From: Pseudohalocynthiibacter aestuariivivens
GTDB taxonomy: Bacteria > Pseudomonadota > Alphaproteobacteria > Rhodobacterales > Rhodobacteraceae
DNA length: 64,000 nt
Assembly: GCF_011040495.1 (NCBI RefSeq)
Contig: NZ_CP049037.1
Location: forward strand, 1,922,001-1,986,000
Direction: 5' to 3'
Shown: positions 18,431-27,718 of the stretch, piece after piece
Layout of the letters: each line of letters begins with the position of its first letter
Position numbering within the stretch: the stretch's first letter is position 1
Notes under the pieces: model-generated
Told to the model about the DNA's origin: nothing
Database searches by the model: none
The model's input: the letters and a program-made list of their open reading frames with translations, nothing else
Translations under genes and position numbers: made by a program

Positions 18431-18813
18431 TGGCTGCCCAGTACGGTGGGAACGACCCTCGGCACGCCGCGCAGGACCACTAACAAATCTGTCAGGCGCT
18501 GCGACGTCACATCGCCCTGCAGCGCGATGAGCAACGGCCGGGGGGTGTCGGATTCTGGCATGTCGCGCAGCAGGTCTGTCAGGCGGTCCAGCACGGTGTC
18601 TGCGCCGTTCAGCCGTATGGCATTCGGACCAAGCTGCAAAAACAGCGGCTTGGTCTGCGATGTGATCACGGCGCCACCGCTGGCGGCACTCAGTTCAAGC
18701 TCCGCGAATTTGGAGAATGTCGAGCTGAGCATGAAAAAGAGTAGCAAGAGAAAAATCACGTCGATTAACGATGTCATCGACAGCTTGCGCCGCTCCTTGC
18801 GCCGCCTAAGCAC
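18427..18813 (-). CDS. exbD: Biopolymer transport protein ExbD
   Basis: A 128-residue ExbD/TolR protein. A basic N-terminus (LRRRKERRKL) precedes the helix TSLIDVIFLLLLFFMLSSTF, which carries the conserved membrane Asp. The periplasmic domain is short and ends in VVLRGVPRVVPTVLGSQ. It lies between exbB (8-base overlap) and the second exbD. With ExbB it forms the proton-driven motor for TonB. Confidence 0.9.
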   Translation of the reverse strand: MLRRRKERRKLSMTSLIDVIFLLLLFFMLSSTFSKFAELELSAASGGAVITSQTKPLFLQLGPNAIRLNGADTVLDRLTDLLRDMPESDTPRPLLIALQGDVTSQRLTDLLVVLRGVPRVVPTVLGSQ

Positions 18814-19471
18814 GTCGCGCCGGGGCTTCGCCCGCCATGTCTGACGTGCGTTGTGCCGCCGCCGAGCCGCGCGGCGCTATAACCGTCGTCAACGCACGTT
18901 CCGCCGTCACCCGCTCGCGGTCCATCCGGCCCTCGAACCAACTGAGGATCAACGCCGTCGGCATCGCCACAACGAGGCCCACCGCCGTCGTCAGAAGTGC
19001 GACCCAGATACCGCCTGCCAACAGGGACGGATCGACCTGAGCACCCGCGTCCTGCATTGACTGGAATGCCTCAATCATACCCAGAACCGTCCCGAACAGG
19101 CCCAGAAGCGGGGCCAGTTGCGCCACGGAATCGAGCATGCGAAATCCGCTTTCAAGGCGTGCGAACCTGCTTTCGGCCTCGGCGGCCAAGCGCGGCATAT
19201 CCGGAGTTTGCGCCGAAAATGCCATTTCGATGACCGGCGCTAGATAGCTGCTGGAACGGGACAGCGCGGCACTCGCTGCGGCTCCGTCGCCCATGTCCCA
19301 TGCTGAAACCGCCTCTTTCAGCGCGGTATGGCGTCCGACGCCTGCCACCGCAAATTGCCATAGCTTGTAGATCACGGTCGCCAGCGTCACGATCGAAACT
19401 GCAATCAAAAGCATTACAACGGGACCGCCGAGCTCTGCAATCTGGCGCATGGGTTCCAGAAGAACGGTCAT
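18806..19471 (-). CDS. exbB: MotA/TolQ/ExbB proton channel family protein
   Basis: A 221-residue ExbB homologue with three membrane helices (about residues 15-35, 110-132 and 150-172). The conserved LGLFGTVLGMIEAF loop and the third-helix GLVVAMPTALI are characteristic. It starts four bases inside the end of the small exported-protein gene, in one operon ending with tonB. Confidence 0.92.
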   Translation of the reverse strand: MTVLLEPMRQIAELGGPVVMLLIAVSIVTLATVIYKLWQFAVAGVGRHTALKEAVSAWDMGDGAAASAALSRSSSYLAPVIEMAFSAQTPDMPRLAAEAESRFARLESGFRMLDSVAQLAPLLGLFGTVLGMIEAFQSMQDAGAQVDPSLLAGGIWVALLTTAVGLVVAMPTALILSWFEGRMDRERVTAERALTTVIAPRGSAAAQRTSDMAGEAPARRA

Positions 19472-19899
19472 CCCTGCACCTCGATGTCGGTGCGTGACGA
19501 TACAGTCAGCCCGGCCTCGCAGGCCGTGGCATCCAAAGTCGCACTTTCGCAGGTATTGGCCCCGTTGATCAGGACCATGCCAAGTGCATCACAGCGCACA
19601 CCCGGTACCGAAAACTGGCGAACACGGGGGCGTGCAGGCGGCAGCGTGCCGAAATCGAACAACGCCAATCTGTCCACTTGCCCTGAACTATCAAAGAGAA
19701 CCGTCTCATAGACGAGTTTTCCGATCGGATCCGCATGTCCGTTGATCACCATGAAGGTCAGAGTACAGGTATCATCGGTCGTCTTCGCCGCGTTCAGTTC
19801 CAGCGAGACGGCTGCAGCGAGGATGCTTTCGTCCGACGCCGATGCAGGCATCGCGGCACTGATGATGGCAACAACGCTGAGTATAGTTTTCACAACCAT
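19468..19899 (-). CDS. Small exported protein at the head of the exbB-exbD-tonB operon
   Basis: A 143-residue protein with a signal peptide of about 21 residues (MVVKTILSVV... cleavage near ASASDE). The mature part contains five Cys and a segment GKLVYETVLFDSSGQVDRLALFDFGTLPPARPRVRQF; no domain was recognised by eye. The ATG at 19899 has AAGGA eight bases upstream; the frame runs further back without coding character. The four-base overlap with exbB ties it to TonB-dependent uptake, and a periplasmic partner role is inferred. Confidence 0.75.
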   Translation of the reverse strand: MVVKTILSVVAIISAAMPASASDESILAAAVSLELNAAKTTDDTCTLTFMVINGHADPIGKLVYETVLFDSSGQVDRLALFDFGTLPPARPRVRQFSVPGVRCDALGMVLINGANTCESATLDATACEAGLTVSSRTDIEVQG

Positions 19900-20253
19900 G
19901 ATATCATTCCTTGCTTGGCACAGCGCTGCCGCCCGACGCAAACGATAGAAAAATGCGCGAGACCTTGGGATATGGTGACTGATTTGACATGAATCGGCAT
20001 CGCGCAGCGTTTGATGGATAGAAATACCTAGCATGCACGAGGGGCGCGGCTGGGGCGATTGAGCGTGGAATCACCACATTTCATCTAGGAAATCAATACC
20101 TGATAGAAACAATCAGCATTTTGTCGCGCTACTTTCCCTGTGACCACTGCCTATGGCTCAACCGCTTCGCGGCTTCGATAGGAGGCTTTCAGTGGCGTGG
20201 AAAAACTCTGACCGATCCGCCGTTAAAGCAGATATGGCGAATATTCTGAATGA
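19900..20253. other. Leader region of the exbB/exbD/tonB operon
   Basis: A 354-base stretch between the lysR stop and the exported-protein start, both genes reading leftward. It should hold the operon promoter. A small dyad, CTGAT-N7-ATCAG at 20100-20116, is the only symmetric element noticed. No gene or convincing iron-regulator box is seen. Confidence 0.35.
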
Positions 20254-21159
20254 TCATACACCCCATTCGGAATGCGTTCCTAAATGGCGGATCAGAAAAT
20301 CGATCAGAATGCGCGTTTTGGGGGTAAGCACGTTTGAGCGCGGATAGACCAACCACAAAACCGATCTGTCGTTCAGTCTCCATTCTGGCAGCACTCGAAC
20401 AAGGCGACCCGAGGCAAACTCGTCCGCAACGCTCCAAAGTGAATTGATAGAGAGCCCCGCCCCGGCGAGGGTCGCTTCGCGCTGTGCGTCGCCGTCGTCC
20501 ACGATGGTGCGGCAGCGCATAACAGCTGGATCAAGGCGCGCCGTCTCGCCTTCTGGCCCGCGCAAATCGCGTGGTTCAAGGTCTTGCCAGGCAATGAACT
20601 GATGACCAGAAAGCTCTTTGAGGGTCTTCGGGATGCCGTGCGCCTCAAGATACGCGGGGGACGCACACAGAACCCGCGCGTCGTCGGCCAGCTTTCGGCC
20701 CTTGAGGCTGCTGTCAGTCAAAGGCGCACTGCGCAACGCCAGATCAAAGCTGCCTTCGATCGCGTCGAACCGCGTGTCAGACAGGCGCAGGTCCAGCGTC
20801 AGGTCGGGATAGATCGCATGGAACTCGGGCAACAACGGCATGATATGACGTTGCGCGAAACTGCTTGGCGCGGCAAAACGCAGCGTGCCGTTCGGGCCGG
20901 CTTCACTGCCACCAAGGATGGCTTTGGCGGCCTCCGCCTGCGCCAAAATCTCTCGCGCATAGGGCAGGAAATCAGACCCTTCGAGCGACAGCGACACCTT
21001 GCGCGTGGTACGCCGCAGCAACTCTACGCCCAGTTCGTGTTCCAACTTTGCGAGGCGCGCGCTGGCAACCGCGGGTGCTAGGCCCAAGTCACGTCCGGCG
21101 GCGGAGATGTTCAACCGTTCGGCGGCCATCACAAACAGGCGCAGGTTGTCAGTGTCCAC
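20254..21159 (-). CDS. LysR family transcriptional regulator
   Basis: A 301-residue LTTR. The winged HTH occupies about residues 3-60 (LRLFVMAAERLNISAAGRDLG...LEHELGVELLRRTTR), followed by an effector domain (TLRFAAPSSFAQRHIMPLLPEF). The GTG at 21159 is preferred because CGGAGA lies eight bases before it; a TTG at 21189 would add ten residues. Divergent from the MDR reductase at 21261, so it most likely controls the reductase, LLM and SDR genes. Confidence 0.9.
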   Translation of the reverse strand: MDTDNLRLFVMAAERLNISAAGRDLGLAPAVASARLAKLEHELGVELLRRTTRKVSLSLEGSDFLPYAREILAQAEAAKAILGGSEAGPNGTLRFAAPSSFAQRHIMPLLPEFHAIYPDLTLDLRLSDTRFDAIEGSFDLALRSAPLTDSSLKGRKLADDARVLCASPAYLEAHGIPKTLKELSGHQFIAWQDLEPRDLRGPEGETARLDPAVMRCRTIVDDGDAQREATLAGAGLSINSLWSVADEFASGRLVRVLPEWRLNDRSVLWLVYPRSNVLTPKTRILIDFLIRHLGTHSEWGV

Positions 21160-21260
21160 AGCTATTATCTCCGCAATCCGAATAATCAAATCCGAAAAGG
21201 GCCGCTTTCTAATAATTACGCAAGAGTTATCTTGGCTGCACCATTAAAAGGACATGACAC

Positions 21261-22256
21261 ATGAAAGCCATCGGTTACAGCGCAGCGGGCCCGGCAGGTA
21301 TGCTCGAAATGGTCGAATTGGACCAGCCCAAAATCGGGCCGCGCGATCTGTTGGTCGCGGTTAAGGGCATCTCGGTAAACCCGGTCGACGTCAAACTGCG
21401 CGCAGCCGTAGAACCCGATGGCGCGGTGCGCATACTCGGCTTTGATGCGGCCGGAGTTGTCGCCGACATCGGTGAGGAGGTCACGTGTTACAAGGTCGGC
21501 GATGAGGTGTTCTATGCTGGCGATGTCACCCGCGCAGGAACCAATGCCGAGTATCACGCGGTTGATGAACGGATCGTCGGGCGCAAACCGGCCTGCCTTG
21601 ATTTCGTGCAGGCGGCTGGAATGCCGCTGACGTCAATCACCGCTTGGGAGATGCTGTTTGACGCCTTTCGGCTGCCCGAAGGTGGCGGAGAGGGTCAGAC
21701 ACTGCTTGTCATCGGCGGTGCAGGAGGCGTCGGATCAATCCTGATCCAATTGGCCAAAGCCCTAACCGGCCTCACTGTGATCGCCACCGCATCGCGGCCC
21801 GAAACACAGGACTGGGTGCGCAAGATGGGTGCCGATCACGTGGTGGATCATCGTGGCGATCTGGCGGCCCAAGTGGCGGATCTGGGCCTTGTTCCCAGCC
21901 ATGTCGCCACGCTGACCGCAACCGATCAGCACTGGCCGGCGATCATCGACCTGATCGCCCCGCGCGGCCAGATCGCCCTGATCGACGACCCCGAGGCCCT
22001 CGACATCAAAGCGGCAAAGCCCAAGGCACTGAGCATTCATTGGGAATTCATGTTTACGCGCTCGATGTTCGGCACCGACGATATGAGCACCCAGCGCGAT
22101 CTGTTGAACCGCGTGGCCGAGATGATCGAAAAAGGCACCCTGCAATCCACCGTCACCGAGCGTGACGGGCAACTGACCGCAGAGGCGCTGCGTCATGCAC
22201 ATACGCGTCAAGAGAGCGGTCGCGTGATCGGCAAACAGGTGCTCGGCGGCTTTTGA
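21261..22256 (+). CDS. MDR-superfamily NAD(P)H-dependent quinone/enal reductase
   Basis: A 331-residue medium-chain reductase. GroES-like domain first ([13 protein letters not shown]), then the Rossmann motif [15 protein letters not shown] near residue 153. No catalytic Cys/His zinc ligands are seen, so it is of the quinone oxidoreductase/zeta-crystallin type rather than a true alcohol dehydrogenase. First gene of a run with an LLM flavoenzyme and an SDR, facing a LysR regulator; a role in detoxifying reactive carbonyls or quinones is inferred. Confidence 0.88.
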   Translation: MKAIGYSAAGPAGMLEMVELDQPKIGPRDLLVAVKGISVNPVDVKLRAAVEPDGAVRILGFDAAGVVADIGEEVTCYKVGDEVFYAGDVTRAGTNAEYHAVDERIVGRKPACLDFVQAAGMPLTSITAWEMLFDAFRLPEGGGEGQTLLVIGGAGGVGSILIQLAKALTGLTVIATASRPETQDWVRKMGADHVVDHRGDLAAQVADLGLVPSHVATLTATDQHWPAIIDLIAPRGQIALIDDPEALDIKAAKPKALSIHWEFMFTRSMFGTDDMSTQRDLLNRVAEMIEKGTLQSTVTERDGQLTAEALRHAHTRQESGRVIGKQVLGGF

Positions 22257-22280
22257 ATTTGCGACGTGAGGAGGTTGACG

Positions 22281-23249
22281 ATGTTGGATCAGACAGAACA
22301 CAAGTCATTCACGAAAATGAACCGGGCCTATAACGCCACCTTTAAACCAGGGCAGATGAGCGTCGGTCTCGTAGCCCCATTGGAGGCATATCCGCAGAGC
22401 GCGGTGCCGGACATGACACGCCATATCGAACGCGCGAAGTTGGCTGATAACTTGGGGTTTGCCGCGCTCTGGCTGCGAGACGTGCCATTTAATGTGCCAT
22501 CCTTCGGTGACGCCGGACAGATCTTTGACCCCTTCGTTTACCTCGGCGTATTAGCGGCTTCGACGCGGGATATCGCGCTTGGCGTGGCGAGCATAGTTTT
22601 GCCCCTGCGCCACCCCGCGCATGTGGCCAAGGCGGCGGCTTCGGTCGATGTGCTGTCGGGCGGGCGGCTGTTGCTCGGGGTCGCCTCCGGCGACAGACCC
22701 GAGGAATACCCGGCGCTGAAAAAGGGCTTTGAGGATCGCGGCAGCAGGTTCCGGGACAGCGTGGATTACATTCGCGCAATGTCAGAGGACTACCCGCACC
22801 GCGAGACCGCTCAGGGAATGCTCTCAGGTGGGATCGACATGCTGCCGAAACCCACGGGCGAACGATTGCCGCTGTTGATCACCGGCGGCAGCCAACAGAG
22901 CCCCGATTGGGTCGCGCAGAACGGCGATGGCTGGATGACCTATCCACGCGATGCTGCAGCGCAAGGTCAGGTGATCGGTGCCTATCGCCAGCGCATTTCC
23001 GCAGCGGGCCTGCCGGACAAGCCGGTGATGCAATCGCTCTATATCGACCTCGTAGCGCAGGCAGATGCGCCGCCCCAACCGATCCATTTGGGCTTTCGGT
23101 CGGGCTCGGACCACCTAAAGCGCTACCTGACGGAAATCCGCAGGCTGGGCGTCAATCACGTCGCCCTGAACCTGCGCTTTAGCGGCGCGGATATCGAAGA
23201 CACCATGCACCGGCTGGCCAAAGACGTCCTGCCAGACTTTCAAAGTTGA
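22281..23249 (+). CDS. LLM-class flavin-dependent oxidoreductase
   Basis: A 322-residue TIM-barrel luciferase-like monooxygenase. Typical blocks are HIERAKLADNLGFAALWLRDVPF, LGVASIVLPLRHPAHVAKAAASVD and GRLLLGVASGDRPEEY. The ATG at 22281 is preferred with GAGGAGG upstream; a GTG at 22266 also exists. It needs reduced flavin from a partner; the oxidoreductases around it could serve. Substrate unknown. Confidence 0.88.
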   Translation: MLDQTEHKSFTKMNRAYNATFKPGQMSVGLVAPLEAYPQSAVPDMTRHIERAKLADNLGFAALWLRDVPFNVPSFGDAGQIFDPFVYLGVLAASTRDIALGVASIVLPLRHPAHVAKAAASVDVLSGGRLLLGVASGDRPEEYPALKKGFEDRGSRFRDSVDYIRAMSEDYPHRETAQGMLSGGIDMLPKPTGERLPLLITGGSQQSPDWVAQNGDGWMTYPRDAAAQGQVIGAYRQRISAAGLPDKPVMQSLYIDLVAQADAPPQPIHLGFRSGSDHLKRYLTEIRRLGVNHVALNLRFSGADIEDTMHRLAKDVLPDFQS

Positions 23250-23258
23250 GGAACTCCC

Positions 23259-24053
23259 ATGACCAAGACGATCCTGATCACCGGCGCGACTGATGGCATC
23301 GGCCTGCTGACCGCCAAGACCCTCGCGGATGAAGGCCACATCGTATTGTTGCATGGCCGCAGTGCTAAAAAGCTGGACGCCGCGGCCAAAGAGGTCGGTG
23401 GCGACCCTGAGACCTTTCTCGCCGATCTGTCCCGTCTGGAAGAGGTTGCGGCGCTGGCCGAGGCGATCCGTGCTCGCCACGACCGGATCGACGCGTTGAT
23501 CAACAACGCAGGGGTCTACAAAGTCGCTGAAACGCATACGCCAGAGGGGCTCGACACCCGCTTCGTTGTCAACACGCTCGCGCCGTATCTGCTCACGCAG
23601 AAACTGCTGCCAATCATTCCCGCAGACGGGCGCGTGGTGAACCTGTCGTCGGCGGCGCAGGCTCCTGTGGACATAGCTGCATTGCGCGGCAAACAGGCGC
23701 TCGACCATATGCAAGCTTATGCGCAGAGCAAGCTGGCGATCACGATCTGGACGCAAGCGTTGGCGCGGGCGCACCCGGATGGGCCGGTATTCATCGCGGT
23801 AAATCCCGGCTCGTTACTGGCCTCGAAGATGGTCAAGGAGGGCTTCGGCGTCGCTGGCAACGACCTTTCCATCGGGGCCGACATCCTGTGTCGTGCGGCG
23901 TTGTCGGATGAGTTTGCCGAGGCCACCGGGCGCTACTTCGACAACGACAGCGGGGGCTTCACCGACCCACATTCCGCGACCTCCGATAAAATGCAGGTCG
24001 CCGCCGTTATGGAGGCGATAAGAGATCTCACCGGCGCCACAGACCGAGAGTAG
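23259..24053 (+). CDS. SDR family oxidoreductase
   Basis: A 264-residue SDR with TGATDGIG (cofactor motif), ADLSR, INNAG, catalytic Ser in NLSSAAQ and YAQSK. It resembles the retinol dehydrogenase/WW-oxidoreductase-like SDRs that have a long C-terminal part. Nine bases after the LLM gene, so co-transcribed. Confidence 0.89.
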
Positions 24054-24106
24054 CAAGGCGTTTACAGACATCGCTCTGACGTCCTAGCATCAACAACGGA
24101 AGAGAC

Positions 24107-25933
24107 ATGACCGACGCCCTGACCCTCAGGATCCGTGAAGAAATCGCCGCGTCGTGGGATCGGTGCGAGCGGCAGCACAAGCTCGCCCGCGATGCCGTCC
24201 GCCCGATCATGCGCCTCCAAAGCTCGGAGATCGCACCACGGTTGCAGCAGATCACGGCGCGCACAGGCGGGCGGCAGGGCTTCTTTCGCCAGTTGGCATC
24301 ATCCGTAGGCGACGGTAAACGCTGTCTTGTGGTCACGGACGCCGACGGGGTGCTTGTGCGGCTCGAAAGCGCTGGCGGTCAAGAGACCGAAGATTGGAAC
24401 GGAATCGCTCTCGGCTCGTGCTGGGATGAACGCATCGCCGGCACCAATGGCGTGTCCATGGCGCTACGCGCCGGGCGCGCCTTTACCGTTGGCGGGGCCG
24501 ATCATTTCTATCAGCGGCTCCGGGCCTTTGCCTGTACCGGCACGCCGATTTTTGACGCGATGGGTGCGCTTGTGGGATCGGTCAACCTAGTCACCTACGA
24601 CCACGGAACCCCTGCTGAACACCAAATCACGCAACAGTATCTAGCAACCGCCGCAGACCGCATCCAGCGACGCCTGTTCGAACAGCATTTTAGCGATAGC
24701 TTGCTGGTGACCGTCTCCTCTTATGCGCCGGGGCGACCGCTTTCGGGGGACGGGTTAGTGGCGGTTGATGAGTCAGGGATTATCCTCGGCGCGACCTCCG
24801 CCGTGAACCGGCTCTTTCAGCACGATGCGCGCAACACGCTGAAAGGCCAACCGTTTCAGGCCGTGTTCAACATGGAGAGCGACGCACTGGCGAAAGTGCC
24901 TGAGCGTGTACTTTCGATGCCAAAGCCTGAAGGCGCGGTTGTTAGCTTTTCTGCGAGGATGCCGGGCACTGCTCGCTCGCTGCATCCGGGCGCAACCATC
25001 CGCACGCCTGCGCGGCGGGGGCGCCGCCTGCCGCCGTCGCTGCGCGATTTGGCGACGGGGTGCAAGATCATGGCGGCACGCTGCGCGGAGGCCCGAACCT
25101 TGTTTCAGGCAGGCACCTCTCTTGTAATTGAAGGCGAAACTAGCACCGGCAAATCCGCCCTGATCGCCGCGCTGGCTGGCGACGCACCGCTATTGAGGGT
25201 GGATTGCGCCACGCTGCGCGACGATGCGGCAGACGCAGGTGATCTGCGCTCAGTTCTGACTCAGGCGCGCGTTCTTGCCATGATGCCAGAGGCGACCAAC
25301 GACCGACCGACGGTGGTGTTCGACAATATCCATGAGATGCCTGTCGCGGCGCAATCCGTGCTGCGCGGACTACTTGAGTCAATTGAGAGTGATGCTGCAT
25401 CCGGCGATGCGCAGACTCCAAGGCTGGTATCGGTGAGCCGCCGCCCGCTGATGCAGCGCGTCGCGCAAGGGCGTTTCCGCGACGACCTCTATTACATGCT
25501 GGCCGGTGCGCATGTATCGCTGCCACCTCTGCGAGAGCGCGAGCGGCCCGAAATTCTGGCCGAAGTGCTCGCCACCCGGATCGCCGGGCGGCGGATAACG
25601 CTGAGCGACGCGGCGGTTGCCCTGATCAAAGCGCATACGTTCCCCGGCAACCTGCGAGAACTGCGGACGGCACTGGAGCGGGCATTGATAACCATGGCGG
25701 GGGATCAGATCACACCGGTGGACCTGTCCCCGACGTCGATCAGAATGGCAGAACACGTTCCTGCCCTGTCAGATACGCTGGCTCCGGCGTTGGCTTATGA
25801 CGACGGGGCGCGGGTACGCGACGCGCTGACCTCCAGCGGATGGAACGTCACCGAGGCTGCCCGCCGTCTCGGCATGAGCCGCGCCACGATCAATCGTAAG
25901 ATCAAGCGCTATGGGCTTATGCGTCCGGCGTGA
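24107..25933 (+). CDS. acoR: AcoR-like GAF-AAA-Fis regulator, degenerate AAA+ domain
   Basis: A 608-residue enhancer-binding-protein homologue. The N-terminal GAF region (GSCWDERIAGTNGVSMALRAGRAF and GSVNLVTYDH) matches AcoR-type sensors. The AAA+ domain keeps Walker A (GETSTGKS, about residues 342-349) and the GRFRDDLYYML block, but lacks a GAFTGA loop entirely and reads VVFDNIHEM at Walker B, without the catalytic Glu. A Fis-type HTH (NVTEAARRLGMSRATINRKIKRYG) ends the protein. It probably controls the adjacent dehydrogenase operon, acting without sigma-54; this is inference. Confidence 0.85.
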   Translation: MTDALTLRIREEIAASWDRCERQHKLARDAVRPIMRLQSSEIAPRLQQITARTGGRQGFFRQLASSVGDGKRCLVVTDADGVLVRLESAGGQETEDWNGIALGSCWDERIAGTNGVSMALRAGRAFTVGGADHFYQRLRAFACTGTPIFDAMGALVGSVNLVTYDHGTPAEHQITQQYLATAADRIQRRLFEQHFSDSLLVTVSSYAPGRPLSGDGLVAVDESGIILGATSAVNRLFQHDARNTLKGQPFQAVFNMESDALAKVPERVLSMPKPEGAVVSFSARMPGTARSLHPGATIRTPARRGRRLPPSLRDLATGCKIMAARCAEARTLFQAGTSLVIEGETSTGKSALIAALAGDAPLLRVDCATLRDDAADAGDLRSVLTQARVLAMMPEATNDRPTVVFDNIHEMPVAAQSVLRGLLESIESDAASGDAQTPRLVSVSRRPLMQRVAQGRFRDDLYYMLAGAHVSLPPLRERERPEILAEVLATRIAGRRITLSDAAVALIKAHTFPGNLRELRTALERALITMAGDQITPVDLSPTSIRMAEHVPALSDTLAPALAYDDGARVRDALTSSGWNVTEAARRLGMSRATINRKIKRYGLMRPA

Positions 25934-25987
25934 CCTGCTGGGCAGTGATCCCGACCAAGACATCAGTTGACAGAGAACCCGCGAGCT

Positions 25988-26290
25988 TCACGCGAGGTCG
26001 TCTTTTCCTTCGACAACGAAATGAACGCTATCCGACCCGTCTCTACGGGCCTTGAGATAAGGGGCGTAGTCCGGATCGTTGACAAAGTTCAGCGCGGCTT
26101 GTTTGTCGGGCCATTCCAGAATGATACGCAGAGCCGCAGGACTGTCGGCCCCTTCGACTTGTTCGTGACTGATTGTGCGCACCAGATATTTACCGCCATG
26201 TTTGGCGATAATCTTCCCCACTGGTTCGATATAGCTGGGAATCCAGTCTTCCGACGTCGGTGTTACGGCGAGAATTGAATAGGCTGTCAT
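25988..26290 (-). CDS. DUF1330 domain-containing protein
   Basis: A 100-residue protein of the DUF1330 (dimeric alpha/beta barrel) family: YSILAVTPTSEDWIPSYIEPVGKIIAKHGGKYLVR and the late FVNDPDYAPYLKARRDGS segment are typical. Function of the family is unknown. It is the last gene of the 2-oxoacid dehydrogenase operon, 52 bases after the lipoate ligase gene, and converges on acoR. Confidence 0.85.
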   Translation of the reverse strand: MTAYSILAVTPTSEDWIPSYIEPVGKIIAKHGGKYLVRTISHEQVEGADSPAALRIILEWPDKQAALNFVNDPDYAPYLKARRDGSDSVHFVVEGKDDLA

Positions 26291-26342
26291 GGCGTGTTTC
26301 TCCTTGGTGTTAGGGATTGGTGTCAGTACGGGTTGTTTGATC

Positions 26343-27041
26343 TCAGGCCACGATCCCCCCGATATGAGGGGACGCGGCTTCTAGCGCGGCAAATGATTTG
26401 TCATACAGGCGAGCCGCCAGTTCATCCACAGCGCGCCATTGCTTGGGGAATGCCGATTCCAGCGTGATGTGGGCGTCCGCAGACACCGGTCCCAGCCCAA
26501 GGTCATGGTGGAACATGCCGACTGCGGCTGCGCCCGGAGTGATATCGCCATGTGTCAGGATCAGCGCATGGATCAGAATGCGCTTTCGCCTTTGGCCCAC
26601 GGGACGCAGCCGTTGAGCGGTCCCCACCACCTTGCGGCCAAAGACGGCGAGGTTCCACGCGCCGTCGCAAAAGCTGTCCGGTGTCGCACCGGGCATGAGG
26701 TCAGACGACAGAGCATCGCGTATGATTTGTGTAATGAGGCGATACCCATCCTCAATGGTAAAATATCGGTCTTTGGTTAATCCAAGCGCGAGGTTCAGTA
26801 CACCAGCCCCCTGCGGCACGGCCCCGCCGCCTGTCGGGCGAAGGTAAAGTGGCCAGCCGCGCCCTGCGGTTCTCGATTTTGCGCCCTCGAAACCGGTTAG
26901 GCGTTGCATTGACGCAGGGCAGACCAATGCGCGTTGCCGCGCCGTCCAAAGACGAATTTCTGTGTGGTTCGAGGCGAAGGCGTCTGTTTCCAAAGCAAGA
27001 CCCTCCGCCACGGTATCCACGACATGCAACGGACCCGTCAC
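26343..27041 (-). CDS. Lipoate-protein ligase family protein
   Basis: A 232-residue biotin/lipoate ligase-fold protein. RPTGGGAVPQGAGVLN near residue 68 corresponds to the RRxxGGGxVxHD lipoate-binding loop, and GRKVVGTAQRLRP to the catalytic Lys segment. It starts at a GTG overlapping the E2 stop (GTGA) and is shorter than full LplA, lacking the C-terminal accessory domain. Its position next to a free lipoyl domain indicates dedicated lipoylation of that domain. Confidence 0.83.
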   Translation of the reverse strand: MTGPLHVVDTVAEGLALETDAFASNHTEIRLWTARQRALVCPASMQRLTGFEGAKSRTAGRGWPLYLRPTGGGAVPQGAGVLNLALGLTKDRYFTIEDGYRLITQIIRDALSSDLMPGATPDSFCDGAWNLAVFGRKVVGTAQRLRPVGQRRKRILIHALILTHGDITPGAAAVGMFHHDLGLGPVSADAHITLESAFPKQWRAVDELAARLYDKSFAALEAASPHIGGIVA

Positions 27042-27718
27042 GATCCCATCGCCTCGATCTCATTGCAGATCGTCGTCATCAGATCGCCCGCCGGTGCGCC
27101 ATCGAGCGCACGGTGATCAAAGGTTAGCGACAGGCCGACATGGGGCCGCAGTTCGATCGCGCCATCGTCCCCGCGCACCGCTCGATCCGTCATGCGTCCG
27201 ATGCCAAGGATGCAAATCTGCGGCGCGTTGATGATCGGGGTAAAATGCTCCACCCGTGTCAGACCGAGGTTCGACACAGTGAACGTGCCGCCGGTCATCT
27301 CGGTCACGCTAAGCTTGTTTGCCTTCGCCCGCGCCGCGAGGTCTTGCCGCGCCGCGCGCAGGGCAGAGACGTCCATTGCACCAGCGCCAAAGATCGCCGG
27401 GGCGACAAGTAGATTGCCCGGCAAGGCAATGGCGACCGACAAATCAATCGCCTCCGACAACTTCACCTCGCGCCCCTCGACCCGGCCATTGGCGTCCGGG
27501 TTCTTCTGCAACGCCCTGACCACCGCCAGCATCAGCAGATCTTCGACCGAGGCCTTGGTGCCCGCCTCCGCAAGCCGCGCTTTCTCGGCCAGCAGGGCAG
27601 CGGCGTCGGCGCTACCGTGGTGAGTGAGTTGTGCCGCCGTCTGCAGGCTCTCGACCATGCGATCCGCAATCATCCCGCGCACGCCCTTTAGCGGCACGAC
27701 CTTTGCCGCGCTCTTCAT
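27038..27718 (-). CDS. acoC: 2-oxoacid dehydrogenase E2, catalytic domain only
   Basis: A 226-residue dihydrolipoamide acyltransferase catalytic domain. The HxxxDG active site is present as DHRALDG near residue 208, and GVRGMIADRMVESL starts the domain. It has no lipoyl or E1/E3-binding domain: the lipoyl domain is a separate gene overlapping by four bases (ATGA). It would transfer the acyl group (acetyl if acetoin is the substrate) to CoA. Confidence 0.87.
   Translation of the reverse strand: MKSAAKVVPLKGVRGMIADRMVESLQTAAQLTHHGSADAAALLAEKARLAEAGTKASVEDLLMLAVVRALQKNPDANGRVEGREVKLSEAIDLSVAIALPGNLLVAPAIFGAGAMDVSALRAARQDLAARAKANKLSVTEMTGGTFTVSNLGLTRVEHFTPIINAPQICILGIGRMTDRAVRGDDGAIELRPHVGLSLTFDHRALDGAPAGDLMTTICNEIEAMGS

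Noticed and set aside
20153..20347. 64-codon plus-strand frame near the 3' end of lysR, in the position of a possible hemP
   Set aside because: Sequence does not resemble HemP, and half of it is antisense to lysR.
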